Assembly: GCA_937974135.1 (NCBI GenBank)
Contig: CALJIH010000002.1
Location: forward strand, 1 to 12,402
Reading direction: 5' to 3'
DNA from: an uncultured Cocleimonas sp.
Lineage (GTDB): Bacteria > Pseudomonadota > Gammaproteobacteria > Thiotrichales > Thiotrichaceae
Length of the DNA stretch: 12,402 nt
Positions 6,403-12,402 of this stretch are shown in pieces; the stretch's first letter is position 1; each line of letters opens with the position of its first letter. Made by a program: the position numbers and the translations under genes. Under the pieces are notes generated by a model. The model worked only from the letters and a program-made list of their open reading frames with translations, was not told where the DNA came from and ran no database searches.

Positions 6403-6428
6403 TCCAGTTTTAAAAGCTCGATGTTTGA

Positions 6429-7313
6429 CTAAGCCAAATCATCCATTTCAATACCATTGATGCGACAAGCTTGTTGCACCGCATTGTGCAGTAAACAAGC
6501 GATTGTCATTGGACCAACTCCGCCAGGTACAGGGGTAATTGCTCCGGCAACTTCGCTCGCCGTACCGAAATCAACATCGCCCACTAACTTTGTGCTGCCG
6601 TCTTCTTTTTCGATACGGTTAATTCCTACATCGATGACTGTTGCTCCGGGTTTAATCCAATCGCCTTTGACCATTTCAGGAATGCCCACAGCAGCAACTA
6701 CGATGTCCGCTTGACGACATTCATCTTCTAGATTTTGTGTACGAGAATGTGCAATCGTTACGGTACAACTTTCTTTTAGCAATAAAGCTAACATTGGTTT
6801 ACCAACGATATTGGAACGACCTATCACAATCGCTTTTTTACCTGAAAGATTCCCAAGCTGATCTTTCAATAGCATGGTCGAGCCTAATGGCGTACACGGC
6901 ACAATACCTTCACCGCCGGTTGATAAAAGACCCACATTGGATAGATGAAAACCATCAACGTCCTTATGTGCTGCGACTGCATTGATTACCGTGAATTCAT
7001 CGATATGTTTTGGTAATGGTAATTGCACCAAAATACCGTGTACATCAGCATCATTGTTGAGCTTATCAATGAGCGCAAGCAAGTCTTCTTGTGAGGTACT
7101 TTCGTCAAGTTTGTGCTCGTAAGAATTCATTCCAGCTTCGGCTGTTTGTTTACCTTTGCTTCGAACATATACTTGGCTAGCAGGATCTTCACCTACCAAG
7201 ATTACTGCCAAGCCAGGAGTAATGTTGTGCTTGTCTTTTAGAATCGTTACTTTTTTAGCTAAATCTGCTCTTAGGTTTGCAGAAAATGCTTTACCGTCGA
7301 TTATGGTACTCAA
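6429..7313 (-). CDS. folD: Bifunctional methylenetetrahydrofolate dehydrogenase/cyclohydrolase FolD
   Basis: A full-length 294-residue FolD, which oxidises 5,10-methylene-THF with NADP and hydrolyses the methenyl product to 10-formyl-THF in the cytoplasm. Visible motifs: YVRSKGKQTAEAG (residues 49-61; Tyr49 and Lys53 match the catalytic Tyr and Lys), VHGILVQLPLPKHID, KDVDGFH, PCTPLG, the Rossmann motif VIGRSNIVGKP and the C-terminal PGGVGPMTIA. The start is TTG at 7313: AGAGGA (complement of 7321-7326) lies seven bases upstream and no in-frame ATG is nearby, so TTG initiation is well supported. The catalytic segment resembles versions I associate with alphaproteobacteria more than the E. coli form (YVASKRKACEEVG). 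It follows the HAD gene by 85 bases in the same direction. Confidence 0.97.
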   Translation of the reverse strand: MSTIIDGKAFSANLRADLAKKVTILKDKHNITPGLAVILVGEDPASQVYVRSKGKQTAEAGMNSYEHKLDESTSQEDLLALIDKLNNDADVHGILVQLPLPKHIDEFTVINAVAAHKDVDGFHLSNVGLLSTGGEGIVPCTPLGSTMLLKDQLGNLSGKKAIVIGRSNIVGKPMLALLLKESCTVTIAHSRTQNLEDECRQADIVVAAVGIPEMVKGDWIKPGATVIDVGINRIEKEDGSTKLVGDVDFGTASEVAGAITPVPGGVGPMTIACLLHNAVQQACRINGIEMDDLA

Positions 7314-7320
7314 TTTTTTA

Positions 7321-7326
7321 TCCTCT
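7321..7326 (-). promoter_or_regulatory. Ribosome-binding site deciding the TTG start of folD
   Basis: The minus strand reads AGAGGA here, seven bases before the TTG codon at 7311-7313. This is the only well-spaced site upstream of the conserved FolD N-terminus. Confidence 0.7.
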
Positions 7327-7398
7327 AGTGAAAGTGGGTAAACCCCAGTGTGGTTGGATAATAACCCGAAAGTTGTACTAACAGATACCCAGAAAGGA

Positions 7399-8019
7399 CT
7401 ATTTTTTAAGTAATTCTGTTAATTGATGGATACACATATCGGCATCTTTTTTAAAGATAAAATCACCACTAGGATCAACATAAAGGGTTTGAGTACCTGC
7501 AGCTTTTCCTGTTTGTAAATCATGTAAGTGATCGCCAACCATTATTGCGTCTTTGCTACTTGCACCCCATTGATTGAGCAATTGTAAAATACCATCAGGG
7601 GCAGGTTTAGGTTTTGCGCAATCACGACTGAGTAAATTCTCTTCGGTAAAATAATCTGCCAAGCCAGCAGCTTTAAGCGTGACGTCAATATTTATTTTAT
7701 TGTTACGTGTAAGAATACCAATATTAGCGCCATTGCTTAGTAAGGTTTCTAGTAGTTCTTGCGCACCTTCAGCAGCTTTTGAGTCACCAGCAATGTCTAA
7801 TTCTATTTGATTCAAGCGTACATGTAATGGCGCCGACTCTTCATCGGATAACTTATCTAATGATTCCAAAATCGGCAAACCGACTGGCAAGCCTAACTCA
7901 TCACGAATAGCATCAAAATCGTGCTGGGCGATGGTTAGGGTACCATCCATATCAAATATCCAATGGTTGTAGGATAAAAGCTCTGTTGGTGATACCTGAT
8001 TTTTTAGTGAATTAGACAT
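7399..8019 (-). CDS. HAD-superfamily hydrolase (phosphoglycolate phosphatase-like)
   Basis: A 206-residue HAD subfamily I phosphatase. Motif I is FDMDGTL (Asp23 nucleophile and Asp25), motif II lies in IGILTRNN, motif III Lys is in the CAKPKPAPDG stretch and motif IV is MVGDHLHDLQTG. A small helical cap lies between motifs I and II, as in the Gph/pyrophosphatase-like group. The start is ATG at 8017-8019, with a GAGA element just upstream. A longer frame from a GTG at 8064 would translate through the interspersed repeat and is rejected. Such enzymes hydrolyse small phosphoesters such as phosphoglycolate or sugar phosphates; the substrate is not readable here. It lies 85 bases upstream of folD in the same direction and may share a transcript with it. 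Confidence 0.9.
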   Translation of the reverse strand: MSNSLKNQVSPTELLSYNHWIFDMDGTLTIAQHDFDAIRDELGLPVGLPILESLDKLSDEESAPLHVRLNQIELDIAGDSKAAEGAQELLETLLSNGANIGILTRNNKINIDVTLKAAGLADYFTEENLLSRDCAKPKPAPDGILQLLNQWGASSKDAIMVGDHLHDLQTGKAAGTQTLYVDPSGDFIFKKDADMCIHQLTELLKK

Positions 8020-8047
8020 TAATATCTCAAAGCAAGTGAATAGAAAA

Positions 8048-8069
8048 AAAAGACACCCCCCCACTTTTG
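8048..8069 (-). repeat. Interspersed 22-base repeat, copy 3
   Basis: Matches the consensus at 21 of 22 positions (seven C in place of six C plus T). The G-rich strand follows the sense of the thioesterase gene, 135 bases after its stop, and lies only 28 bases upstream of the HAD start. A GC-rich block follows on its right. Confidence 0.83.
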
Positions 8070-8204
8070 ACTCGTTTTACTCGCCCTTCGGGTTGGCGTC
8101 ACTGCGTTCCTTTGTTGTCTCACGTACGTTCGGTTAGCGGTTTTTATAAACCTTACTCTTTAGGACGAGGCGCAGCCGATTAAATTATGCAAAGCTAGGC
8201 GATT
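8070..8204. repeat. GC-rich extragenic block with small palindromes, REP-like
   Basis: This gap between the thioesterase stop and repeat copy 3 is visibly more GC-rich than other gaps. It contains CGCCCTTCGGGTTGGCG (8082-8098; CGCC/GGCG or CCC/GGG stems), the palindrome ACGTACGT (8122-8129) and a GGTTT/AAACC stem (8139-8152). The CCCTTCGGG and CACTGCGTTCC words resemble proteobacterial extragenic repeats. No open frame with coding character, promoter or tRNA shape was seen. It could also be a structured 3' UTR or a small RNA. Confidence 0.4.
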
Positions 8205-8696
8205 TTAAGCAGTCGAAGGGAGAATAGTTTCGAATTGCGATATAGTTTCTCGATCAGCATCTGGGATTTTAATGGTTTTATTATTTGCATAATCAAACCA
8301 TACCAAGGTTGCACGAGACGTGCTGATTGGATTCTCATTACCTTCAACAAATACCGCAGCATCCAAATGCATACTGCTGCCACCTAATCGACTAATACGC
8401 GCGCCGATACGCATTGTCGCAGGATGATGCAATTGTTGTAGATAGGCTATTTTCATATCCGCCAAAATAACACCGGTCTTATCAGGATTAATAAAATCGA
8501 TATCTAAAACCTCACGTAAATACGAAGTTCGCGCCGACTCATAATAACGCGCATAAAGCACGTTATTAATATGACCCAACATATCCGTGTCACCCCAACG
8601 CGTGTTTTCTTGCAAAAAATGACTAAAGTCAGAGGGTTCCATCTGACGATAATCGTCTAAAAATTTGCTATCTTGTTGATTGCTTCTAACAGTCAT
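8205..8696 (-). CDS. Acyl-CoA thioesterase, 4HBT hot-dog family
   Basis: A 163-residue single hot-dog-fold protein of the 4-hydroxybenzoyl-CoA thioesterase / YbgC-FadM group. The family motif TRWGDTDMLGHINNVLYARYYESART lies at about residues 32-57, with Asp38 at the catalytic Asp position. It continues with DMKIAYLQQLHHPATMRIGARISRLGGSSMHLDAAVF, the long central beta strands, and ends with ATLVWFDYANNKTIKIP. Such enzymes hydrolyse fatty or aromatic acyl-CoA and act as tetramers in the cytoplasm. Its ATG is nine bases after the stop of the acyl-CoA dehydrogenase, so the two are almost certainly co-transcribed. The likely role is release of fatty acid or free CoA next to beta-oxidation; this is inferred from position. 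Confidence 0.93.
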   Translation of the reverse strand: MTVRSNQQDSKFLDDYRQMEPSDFSHFLQENTRWGDTDMLGHINNVLYARYYESARTSYLREVLDIDFINPDKTGVILADMKIAYLQQLHHPATMRIGARISRLGGSSMHLDAAVFVEGNENPISTSRATLVWFDYANNKTIKIPDADRETISQFETILPSTA

Positions 8697-8705
8697 AATT
8701 CAAAC

Positions 8706-10484
8706 TTAAAATGAATCCGTTGCTAATGACATCACCGCCGCATGGCCAGTTTGTACTGATGTGGCATAGGCCGTACTTCGTGGAAGAATTTGTTCAGCAT
8801 AAAAGTTTGCGACTGCAATTTTATTACTGTAAAACTCATCATTTGCACCATCATCAAGATGTTTTTGGGCGGCGACTGCACCTTTAGCCAACAAATAACC
8901 ACCCATTGTTGTACCCATCATCATTAAGACGTTTACACCCACAGCGCTAGCTAAATTAGGATCACTTTTTGCATTTTTAAGTAACCATGACATGGTTTCG
9001 TTAACTGCATTTAAAGACGAACCAAACTGTGTTTTTATACTGCCAAATACTGCATCATCTTGGTTTTGTAATTCTGTATTAAATGCTTTGACCTCTTCGA
9101 GTAAATCCATCATACCCGCACCACTATCACGCATTAATTTACGGCCCATTAAATCTAATGCTTGAATGCCTGTAGTGCCCTCATAAATCGGCAAAATCCG
9201 TGCGTCACGCATATACTGGGCGATACCTGTCTCTTCAACGAAACCCATGCCACCATGAACTTGAACCGCAAGTGACGAGACTTCCTGAGCAATTTCGGTA
9301 CACCAGCCTTTAACAATTGGGATCAATAAATCGACACGTGTCTGTTGTTGCTTTCTTACCGCTTCGTCTGGTGAATTATGCGCATGATCATGCGCAGCAG
9401 CAGCGGTGTAACCAATGGCTCTTGTAGCTTCAGAAAATGCCCGCATTTGCATTAATATACGACGCACATCAGCATGTTCTATAATTGCAACGCGCCCTTC
9501 GTGCCCTGGTGCAAAGCCCTGCTTTCGTTCTTTAGCATAGGCTACTGCAATCTGATACGTAGCTTCGCATATGCCGACACCCTCCATGCCTACTGCCAAA
9601 CGCGCAAGATTCATCATCGTGAACATACACATCAAACCATTGTGTTCTTCACCGACTAAATATCCAATCGCGCCATCATTATCACCAAAGCTCATGACAC
9701 AAGTCGGACTCGCATGAATACCCATTTTGTGTTCTAAGGATACTGGTTTAACGTCGTTTCGTTCACCGATACTACCATCATCATTCACTAGGTATTTTGG
9801 TACTAAAAATAATGAAATCCCTTTCACACCTTCGGGCGCATCAGGTAGGCGAGCAAGCACCAAATGAATGACATTTTCAGTCATTTCATGATCACCCCAC
9901 GTGATATAAATTTTCTGACCTTTGATGCGATATTGATCACCATCACGCGTGGCTTTGGTGCGAACGGCTGCTAAGTCTGAACCTGCCTGCGGCTCTGTGA
10001 GATTCATTGTGCCTGTCCATTTACCTGCAATCATATTGGGTAAATATTTCTTTTGTAATGCTTCTGAGGCGTGGGCATGAATTGCTTCCACGGCACCATT
10101 AGTAAGTAATGGACACAACGTGAATGCCATATTTGATGCATGCCACATTTCTGACACGGAGGTTTGCATTAAATGGGGTAATCCTTGGCCGCCGAATTCA
10201 GGGGTTTGATCGACACTCATCCAACCACTTTCGCTGAATAACTTAAAGGCCTCTGTAAAACCCTCTGGTACAACCACTTTGCCATCTTTAAGATGTGAAC
10301 CTTGCTGATCACCAATTTTGTTTAATGGCGCAAGAACATCAGAAGCTACCTTGCCAGCTTCACTTAAAATGGCTTCTACTAAATCAGGCGACATATCCTC
10401 AAAATTTGGATAACTGGATAACGCATCAATATCGATTAATTCATTAATAACAAACTGCATATCTTTGATTGGGGCGGTGTACAT
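8706..10484 (-). CDS. Acyl-CoA dehydrogenase of the FadE/DmdC type
   Basis: A 592-residue FAD-dependent acyl-CoA dehydrogenase of the long form with an extra C-terminal domain (about residues 460-592), the size of bacterial FadE1/FadE2 and DmdC proteins. The flavin/substrate motif TEPQAGSDL lies at 163-171, YITWGDHEM follows at about 193-201, QVHGGMGFVEE at 408-418, and the catalytic base is Glu435 in YEGTTGIQ. The enzyme makes the first double bond in beta-oxidation and passes electrons to ETF. DmdC (methylmercaptopropionyl-CoA) and medium/long-chain FadE proteins share this architecture, so the substrate is open. The start has a strong site, AGGAG (complement of 10491-10495), six bases before ATG. 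A thioesterase gene follows nine bases after its stop. Confidence 0.95.
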   Translation of the reverse strand: MYTAPIKDMQFVINELIDIDALSSYPNFEDMSPDLVEAILSEAGKVASDVLAPLNKIGDQQGSHLKDGKVVVPEGFTEAFKLFSESGWMSVDQTPEFGGQGLPHLMQTSVSEMWHASNMAFTLCPLLTNGAVEAIHAHASEALQKKYLPNMIAGKWTGTMNLTEPQAGSDLAAVRTKATRDGDQYRIKGQKIYITWGDHEMTENVIHLVLARLPDAPEGVKGISLFLVPKYLVNDDGSIGERNDVKPVSLEHKMGIHASPTCVMSFGDNDGAIGYLVGEEHNGLMCMFTMMNLARLAVGMEGVGICEATYQIAVAYAKERKQGFAPGHEGRVAIIEHADVRRILMQMRAFSEATRAIGYTAAAAHDHAHNSPDEAVRKQQQTRVDLLIPIVKGWCTEIAQEVSSLAVQVHGGMGFVEETGIAQYMRDARILPIYEGTTGIQALDLMGRKLMRDSGAGMMDLLEEVKAFNTELQNQDDAVFGSIKTQFGSSLNAVNETMSWLLKNAKSDPNLASAVGVNVLMMMGTTMGGYLLAKGAVAAQKHLDDGANDEFYSNKIAVANFYAEQILPRSTAYATSVQTGHAAVMSLATDSF

Positions 10485-10563
10485 GTAAATCTCCTGATTT
10501 CGCTTACATTATTAGTTGATAGCATTATGCATCAAAAAAGAGCAATCGTTCTATTTAAACTAG

Positions 10564-10582
10564 GAGATTATTTAAAAATCTC
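10564..10582. promoter_or_regulatory. Inverted repeat upstream of the acyl-CoA dehydrogenase
   Basis: GAGATT, a seven-base AT spacer, then AATCTC form a perfect six-base inverted repeat about 80 bases upstream of the dehydrogenase ATG. It could be an operator for that operon. It does not look like a FadR or PsrA site I can name, and no clear promoter hexamers could be placed beside it. Confidence 0.33.
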
Positions 10583-10652
10583 ATACTTTAAATGGCTTAT
10601 GAATATAACAAAAAATGAGAATCCTTGGTGTGGGAATGGGTTTTAACTTATG

Positions 10653-10674
10653 AAAAGACACCCCTCTACTTTTG
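10653..10674 (-). repeat. Interspersed 22-base repeat, copy 4
   Basis: Matches the consensus at 21 of 22 positions (one T inside the C run). The G-rich strand follows the sense of the ProC-like gene and begins seven bases after its stop codon, the same spacing as copy 1 behind gspC. Confidence 0.85.
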
Positions 10675-10681
10675 GGCGGTT

Positions 10682-11470
10682 TCAATCATTATTTGATTCT
10701 AATTTATGATTAATCATATCCAAGGCATCATTCCACTTTTCAAAACCTCCAGATTCAACTAAATGATCGATGCCAAGTTTTGTGAAGCTTCCTTCTTTGG
10801 CGATCTCATCTGTCAATTCAGTCAAACTGTGTTGTGGTCTACCCAATGCATAGTGTGCAGCACCAAGGGCATTGTTTAAAACAATCTGACGCGCATTTTC
10901 AGGGTCAATATCATGCTTAATTAACCAATTCATTTGTTCATCAAAAAAGCGATACATCCAACCGTTTAAACAAGCAATACTCCCAGCTTCATCAAAATGG
11001 GATTCCTTTTCTAAAACGATAGTTTTACCAATCTTATCGGTTAGTGTTACCACTTCAGGGACATCAGGATAAACCGGTACAAAGCCTTTTGAATTTTCTG
11101 CACCAACTCCGGGTAAAATTAAAACGAGTGTTTCTGGAAAGTCTGCCTTTTCACGCAATTGCGATAAACTTACTCCAGCGGCAGCTGATATCACAATCTT
11201 ATCTTTTGGAAACTGCACCGATGAAAGTAAATCATTGAGTTGAAATGGTCTCACAGCAAGCAAGATAAGATCAGAATTATCAATCACTGCTTGATTATCG
11301 TTAGCGATTTCACAGTCAAATTCTGTTGCGACTTTTTGCGCTTGTTCAGCATTTCTAGGGCTTAAAATAACTCGCCGATTATCCCCTGAACGTCGTAAAC
11401 CAGTAATGGTATATGTCGCTAAATGCCCGATACCCAATATGCCTAAGGTAGGTAATGTCTCACTACTCAT
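10682..11470 (-). CDS. Divergent ProC-fold NAD(P)-dependent oxidoreductase
   Basis: A 262-residue protein with the layout of pyrroline-5-carboxylate reductase. It has an N-terminal Rossmann motif GILGIGHLA (residues 10-18), LAVRPFQL at 71-78 (ProC: LAVKPQ), and ISAAAGVSLSQL at 93-104. Two segments normally needed by ProC differ. The usual M-P-N-T-P stretch is LPGVGAENSKG (119-129), and the C-terminal SPGGTT motif is AKEGSFT (224-230). It is therefore a ProC relative, and a real P5C reductase activity is doubtful; another imine or keto substrate is possible. The start ATG has AGAGA (complement of 11478-11482) seven bases upstream. It stands alone, 197 bases before the acyl-CoA dehydrogenase, with a repeat copy on each side. 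Confidence 0.82.
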   Translation of the reverse strand: MSSETLPTLGILGIGHLATYTITGLRRSGDNRRVILSPRNAEQAQKVATEFDCEIANDNQAVIDNSDLILLAVRPFQLNDLLSSVQFPKDKIVISAAAGVSLSQLREKADFPETLVLILPGVGAENSKGFVPVYPDVPEVVTLTDKIGKTIVLEKESHFDEAGSIACLNGWMYRFFDEQMNWLIKHDIDPENARQIVLNNALGAAHYALGRPQHSLTELTDEIAKEGSFTKLGIDHLVESGGFEKWNDALDMINHKLESNND

Positions 11471-11599
11471 TGTTATTTCTCTTTAATTTAATGACATAAC
11501 AAGCATAGTAAAACGAAAACAAAATTAACAAAATATCTTCAATATATGCACTGATTTCAATTTCGGGATAATAATAAAGATAGTACAGTTGAATACTTA

Positions 11600-11619
11600 T
11601 ACTGAGCTTGTCAAAGCAC
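11600..11619. repeat. CTGAGCTTGTC-type extragenic element joined to repeat copy 5
   Basis: TACTGAGCTTGTCAAAGCAC closely resembles the very common bacterial extragenic word CTGAGCTTGTCGAAG, differing by one base. It runs directly into repeat copy 5 and explains why that copy departs from the consensus at its AAAAG end. Confidence 0.45.
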
Positions 11620-11634
11620 ACCCCCCTACTTTTG
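11613..11634 (-). repeat. Interspersed 22-base repeat, copy 5
   Basis: Matches the consensus at 20 of 22 positions; both differences are in the AAAAG arm. The G-rich strand follows the sense of the edge gene ending at 11691, 56 bases after its stop. Confidence 0.8.
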
Positions 11635-11690
11635 GGTTGTTTTGACCATAAGTGCTAATCAAACAATAATTGGTGAAACACTCAACGCGT

Positions 11691-12402
11691 TTAATTTTCT
11701 TCAAGAATAAAAACACCCTCTATATGGTTTGTTGGATCTGCACTTTCCGATAAGCCAAAGGCACCTAAAATTGCTTCAGCATTCTCTCCGATAAAATCAC
11801 CCGCAATAAAACCTTCCGCATCTCGTGGAATACTTGGCGTGTTTGGATCAGAATCAATCACACTCGCTCCGTTTAATTCAAGATCAAGGTCACCGGCTTG
11901 TATTTGACCATCAAACACTGCCACCCAAGTTTCATTTGGTGTATTCGCCGATAAAGCACCATTGGTAACATTGCCAGTATCAAAATTCACATCCATTTGA
12001 ACAGCAAGGTTACTCACAGCACCTTGGGTGCCACTCAACAAGCTGTCATTAATCGTTTCATAACGAGAAAACGAACCGGTACGCGCTGCAACAATATCTG
12101 GATTTGTCGCTTCATAGGTAGCCCATATCAAACCTGATGCAGTTGAATTCGTGACATTTCTTCCAGCTAAACTGCTATCAAATTGTCCCCAATATCCCCA
12201 ACTCACAGGGTAGCCTCCGACAGATTGTTGGTAATCTGAAACAGAATTATTCAGCACATCCAAATTGTTTATTCCCACTAGAAATGTTGGTGTAGGTGTT
12301 TGCAATTGCGATGCTCTAGCATCAAATTCTTGAGAAGGGTTTGATTGATCAACCACAAGAGCATTGAAGTTTGGCGGCGGAACTACTGGTGTTACTGGGT
12401 TA
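11691..12402 (-). CDS. C-terminal part of a surface-type beta-rich protein, TbpB/FecR-like
   Basis: The frame is open to the window edge, so the N-terminus is missing; the apparent GTG start at 12356 is internal, because in-frame codons continue upstream as a Pro/Val-rich linker (NPVTPVVPPPNFNALV). The visible part of about 236 residues is Gly-, Asn- and Ser-rich with no Cys. It includes GYPVSWGYWGQFDSSLAG, NETWVAVFDGQIQAG, and a C-terminus EGFIAGDFIGENAEAILGAFGL ending in IEGVFILEEN. That last pattern resembles the end of TbpB-like or other lipocalin-like small barrel domains, and proteins of FecR-domain type in marine gammaproteobacteria often carry similar C-termini. A role at the cell envelope is inferred; the missing N-terminus would decide. 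Confidence in the gene is high, in the family low. Confidence 0.65.
   Translation of the reverse strand, partial: NPVTPVVPPPNFNALVVDQSNPSQEFDARASQLQTPTPTFLVGINNLDVLNNSVSDYQQSVGGYPVSWGYWGQFDSSLAGRNVTNSTASGLIWATYEATNPDIVAARTGSFSRYETINDSLLSGTQGAVSNLAVQMDVNFDTGNVTNGALSANTPNETWVAVFDGQIQAGDLDLELNGASVIDSDPNTPSIPRDAEGFIAGDFIGENAEAILGAFGLSESADPTNHIEGVFILEEN

Noticed and set aside
6457..7341. Three plus-strand frames of 61 to 85 codons over folD
   Set aside because: They are antisense shadows of the folD coding sequence, with no ribosome-binding sites or recognisable domains.
7330..7350. GGG-TAAA-CCC hairpin upstream of folD as a riboswitch or attenuator
   Set aside because: It is a three- to four-pair stem with no conserved riboswitch core or U-run; chance occurrence is likely.
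8017..8064. Longer HAD protein beginning with GTG at 8064
   Set aside because: The extension would translate through the interspersed repeat and gives a Cys/Phe-rich leader unlike the family; ATG at 8017-8019 with a nearby GAGA site fits the conserved N-terminus.
8195..8383. Minus-strand 62-codon frame overlapping the thioesterase
   Set aside because: It is a shifted-frame shadow of the thioesterase 3' end and has no family features.
2904..11634. The repeated C-rich motif as a CRISPR array
   Set aside because: Copies are kilobases apart, separated by genes, and have no regular spacers or cas genes.
12354..12356. GTG at 12356 as the true start of the edge gene
   Set aside because: The frame remains open upstream to the window end and encodes a Pro-rich linker, so the start is outside the window.

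Overview
The window looks like a stretch of chromosome from a moderately AT-rich, probably marine or aquatic gammaproteobacterium. The main support is a GspC subunit of a type II secretion system, a FadE/DmdC-type acyl-CoA dehydrogenase, and an edge gene with a Pro/Val-rich linker and a Gly/Asn-rich beta domain. No rRNA, tRNA, CRISPR array, transposase or phage gene is visible. The genus cannot be fixed from the sequence alone.

Layout. Positions 1-909 (minus strand) hold two overlapping genes for zinc-ribbon DUF4178 proteins, the second cut by the window edge. Positions 1111-4791 (plus strand) hold an orphan ABC/SMC-like ATPase, then small genes: a 5-carboxymethyl-2-hydroxymuconate isomerase-like tautomerase, a YciI-like protein, a cupin, an exported protein of unknown function and a DoxX-like membrane protein. 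Positions 4832-5671 (minus) hold an orphan gspC. Positions 5888-6355 (plus) hold a rhodanese protein that stops at the domain boundary of a two-domain sulfurtransferase. Positions 6429-11470 (minus) hold a metabolic block, in transcription order: a divergent ProC-fold oxidoreductase, an acyl-CoA dehydrogenase, a 4HBT thioesterase (9 bases after the dehydrogenase stop), a HAD phosphatase and folD. Positions 11691-12402 (minus) hold the 3' part of a repetitive surface-type protein.

How the genes relate. The acyl-CoA dehydrogenase and thioesterase probably form one beta-oxidation/acyl-CoA unit. FolD supplies one-carbon folates. The HAD gene lies 85 bases upstream of folD in the same direction and may be co-transcribed. 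The plus-strand small genes are individually ordinary and show no obvious shared pathway.

The most unusual signal is not a gene. A 22-base motif (AAAAGACA, six C, TACTTTTG) recurs six times, only between genes, with 19 to 22 of 22 positions conserved. In every copy the G-rich strand reads in the same sense as the nearest gene upstream of it, including the one copy that follows a plus-strand gene. It therefore behaves as a 3'-end-associated interspersed element. One copy is part of a clear bidirectional hairpin terminator, one adjoins a GC-rich block, and one is joined to a sequence resembling the common CTGAGCTTGTC-type extragenic repeat. No intergenic gap exceeds about 220 bases.
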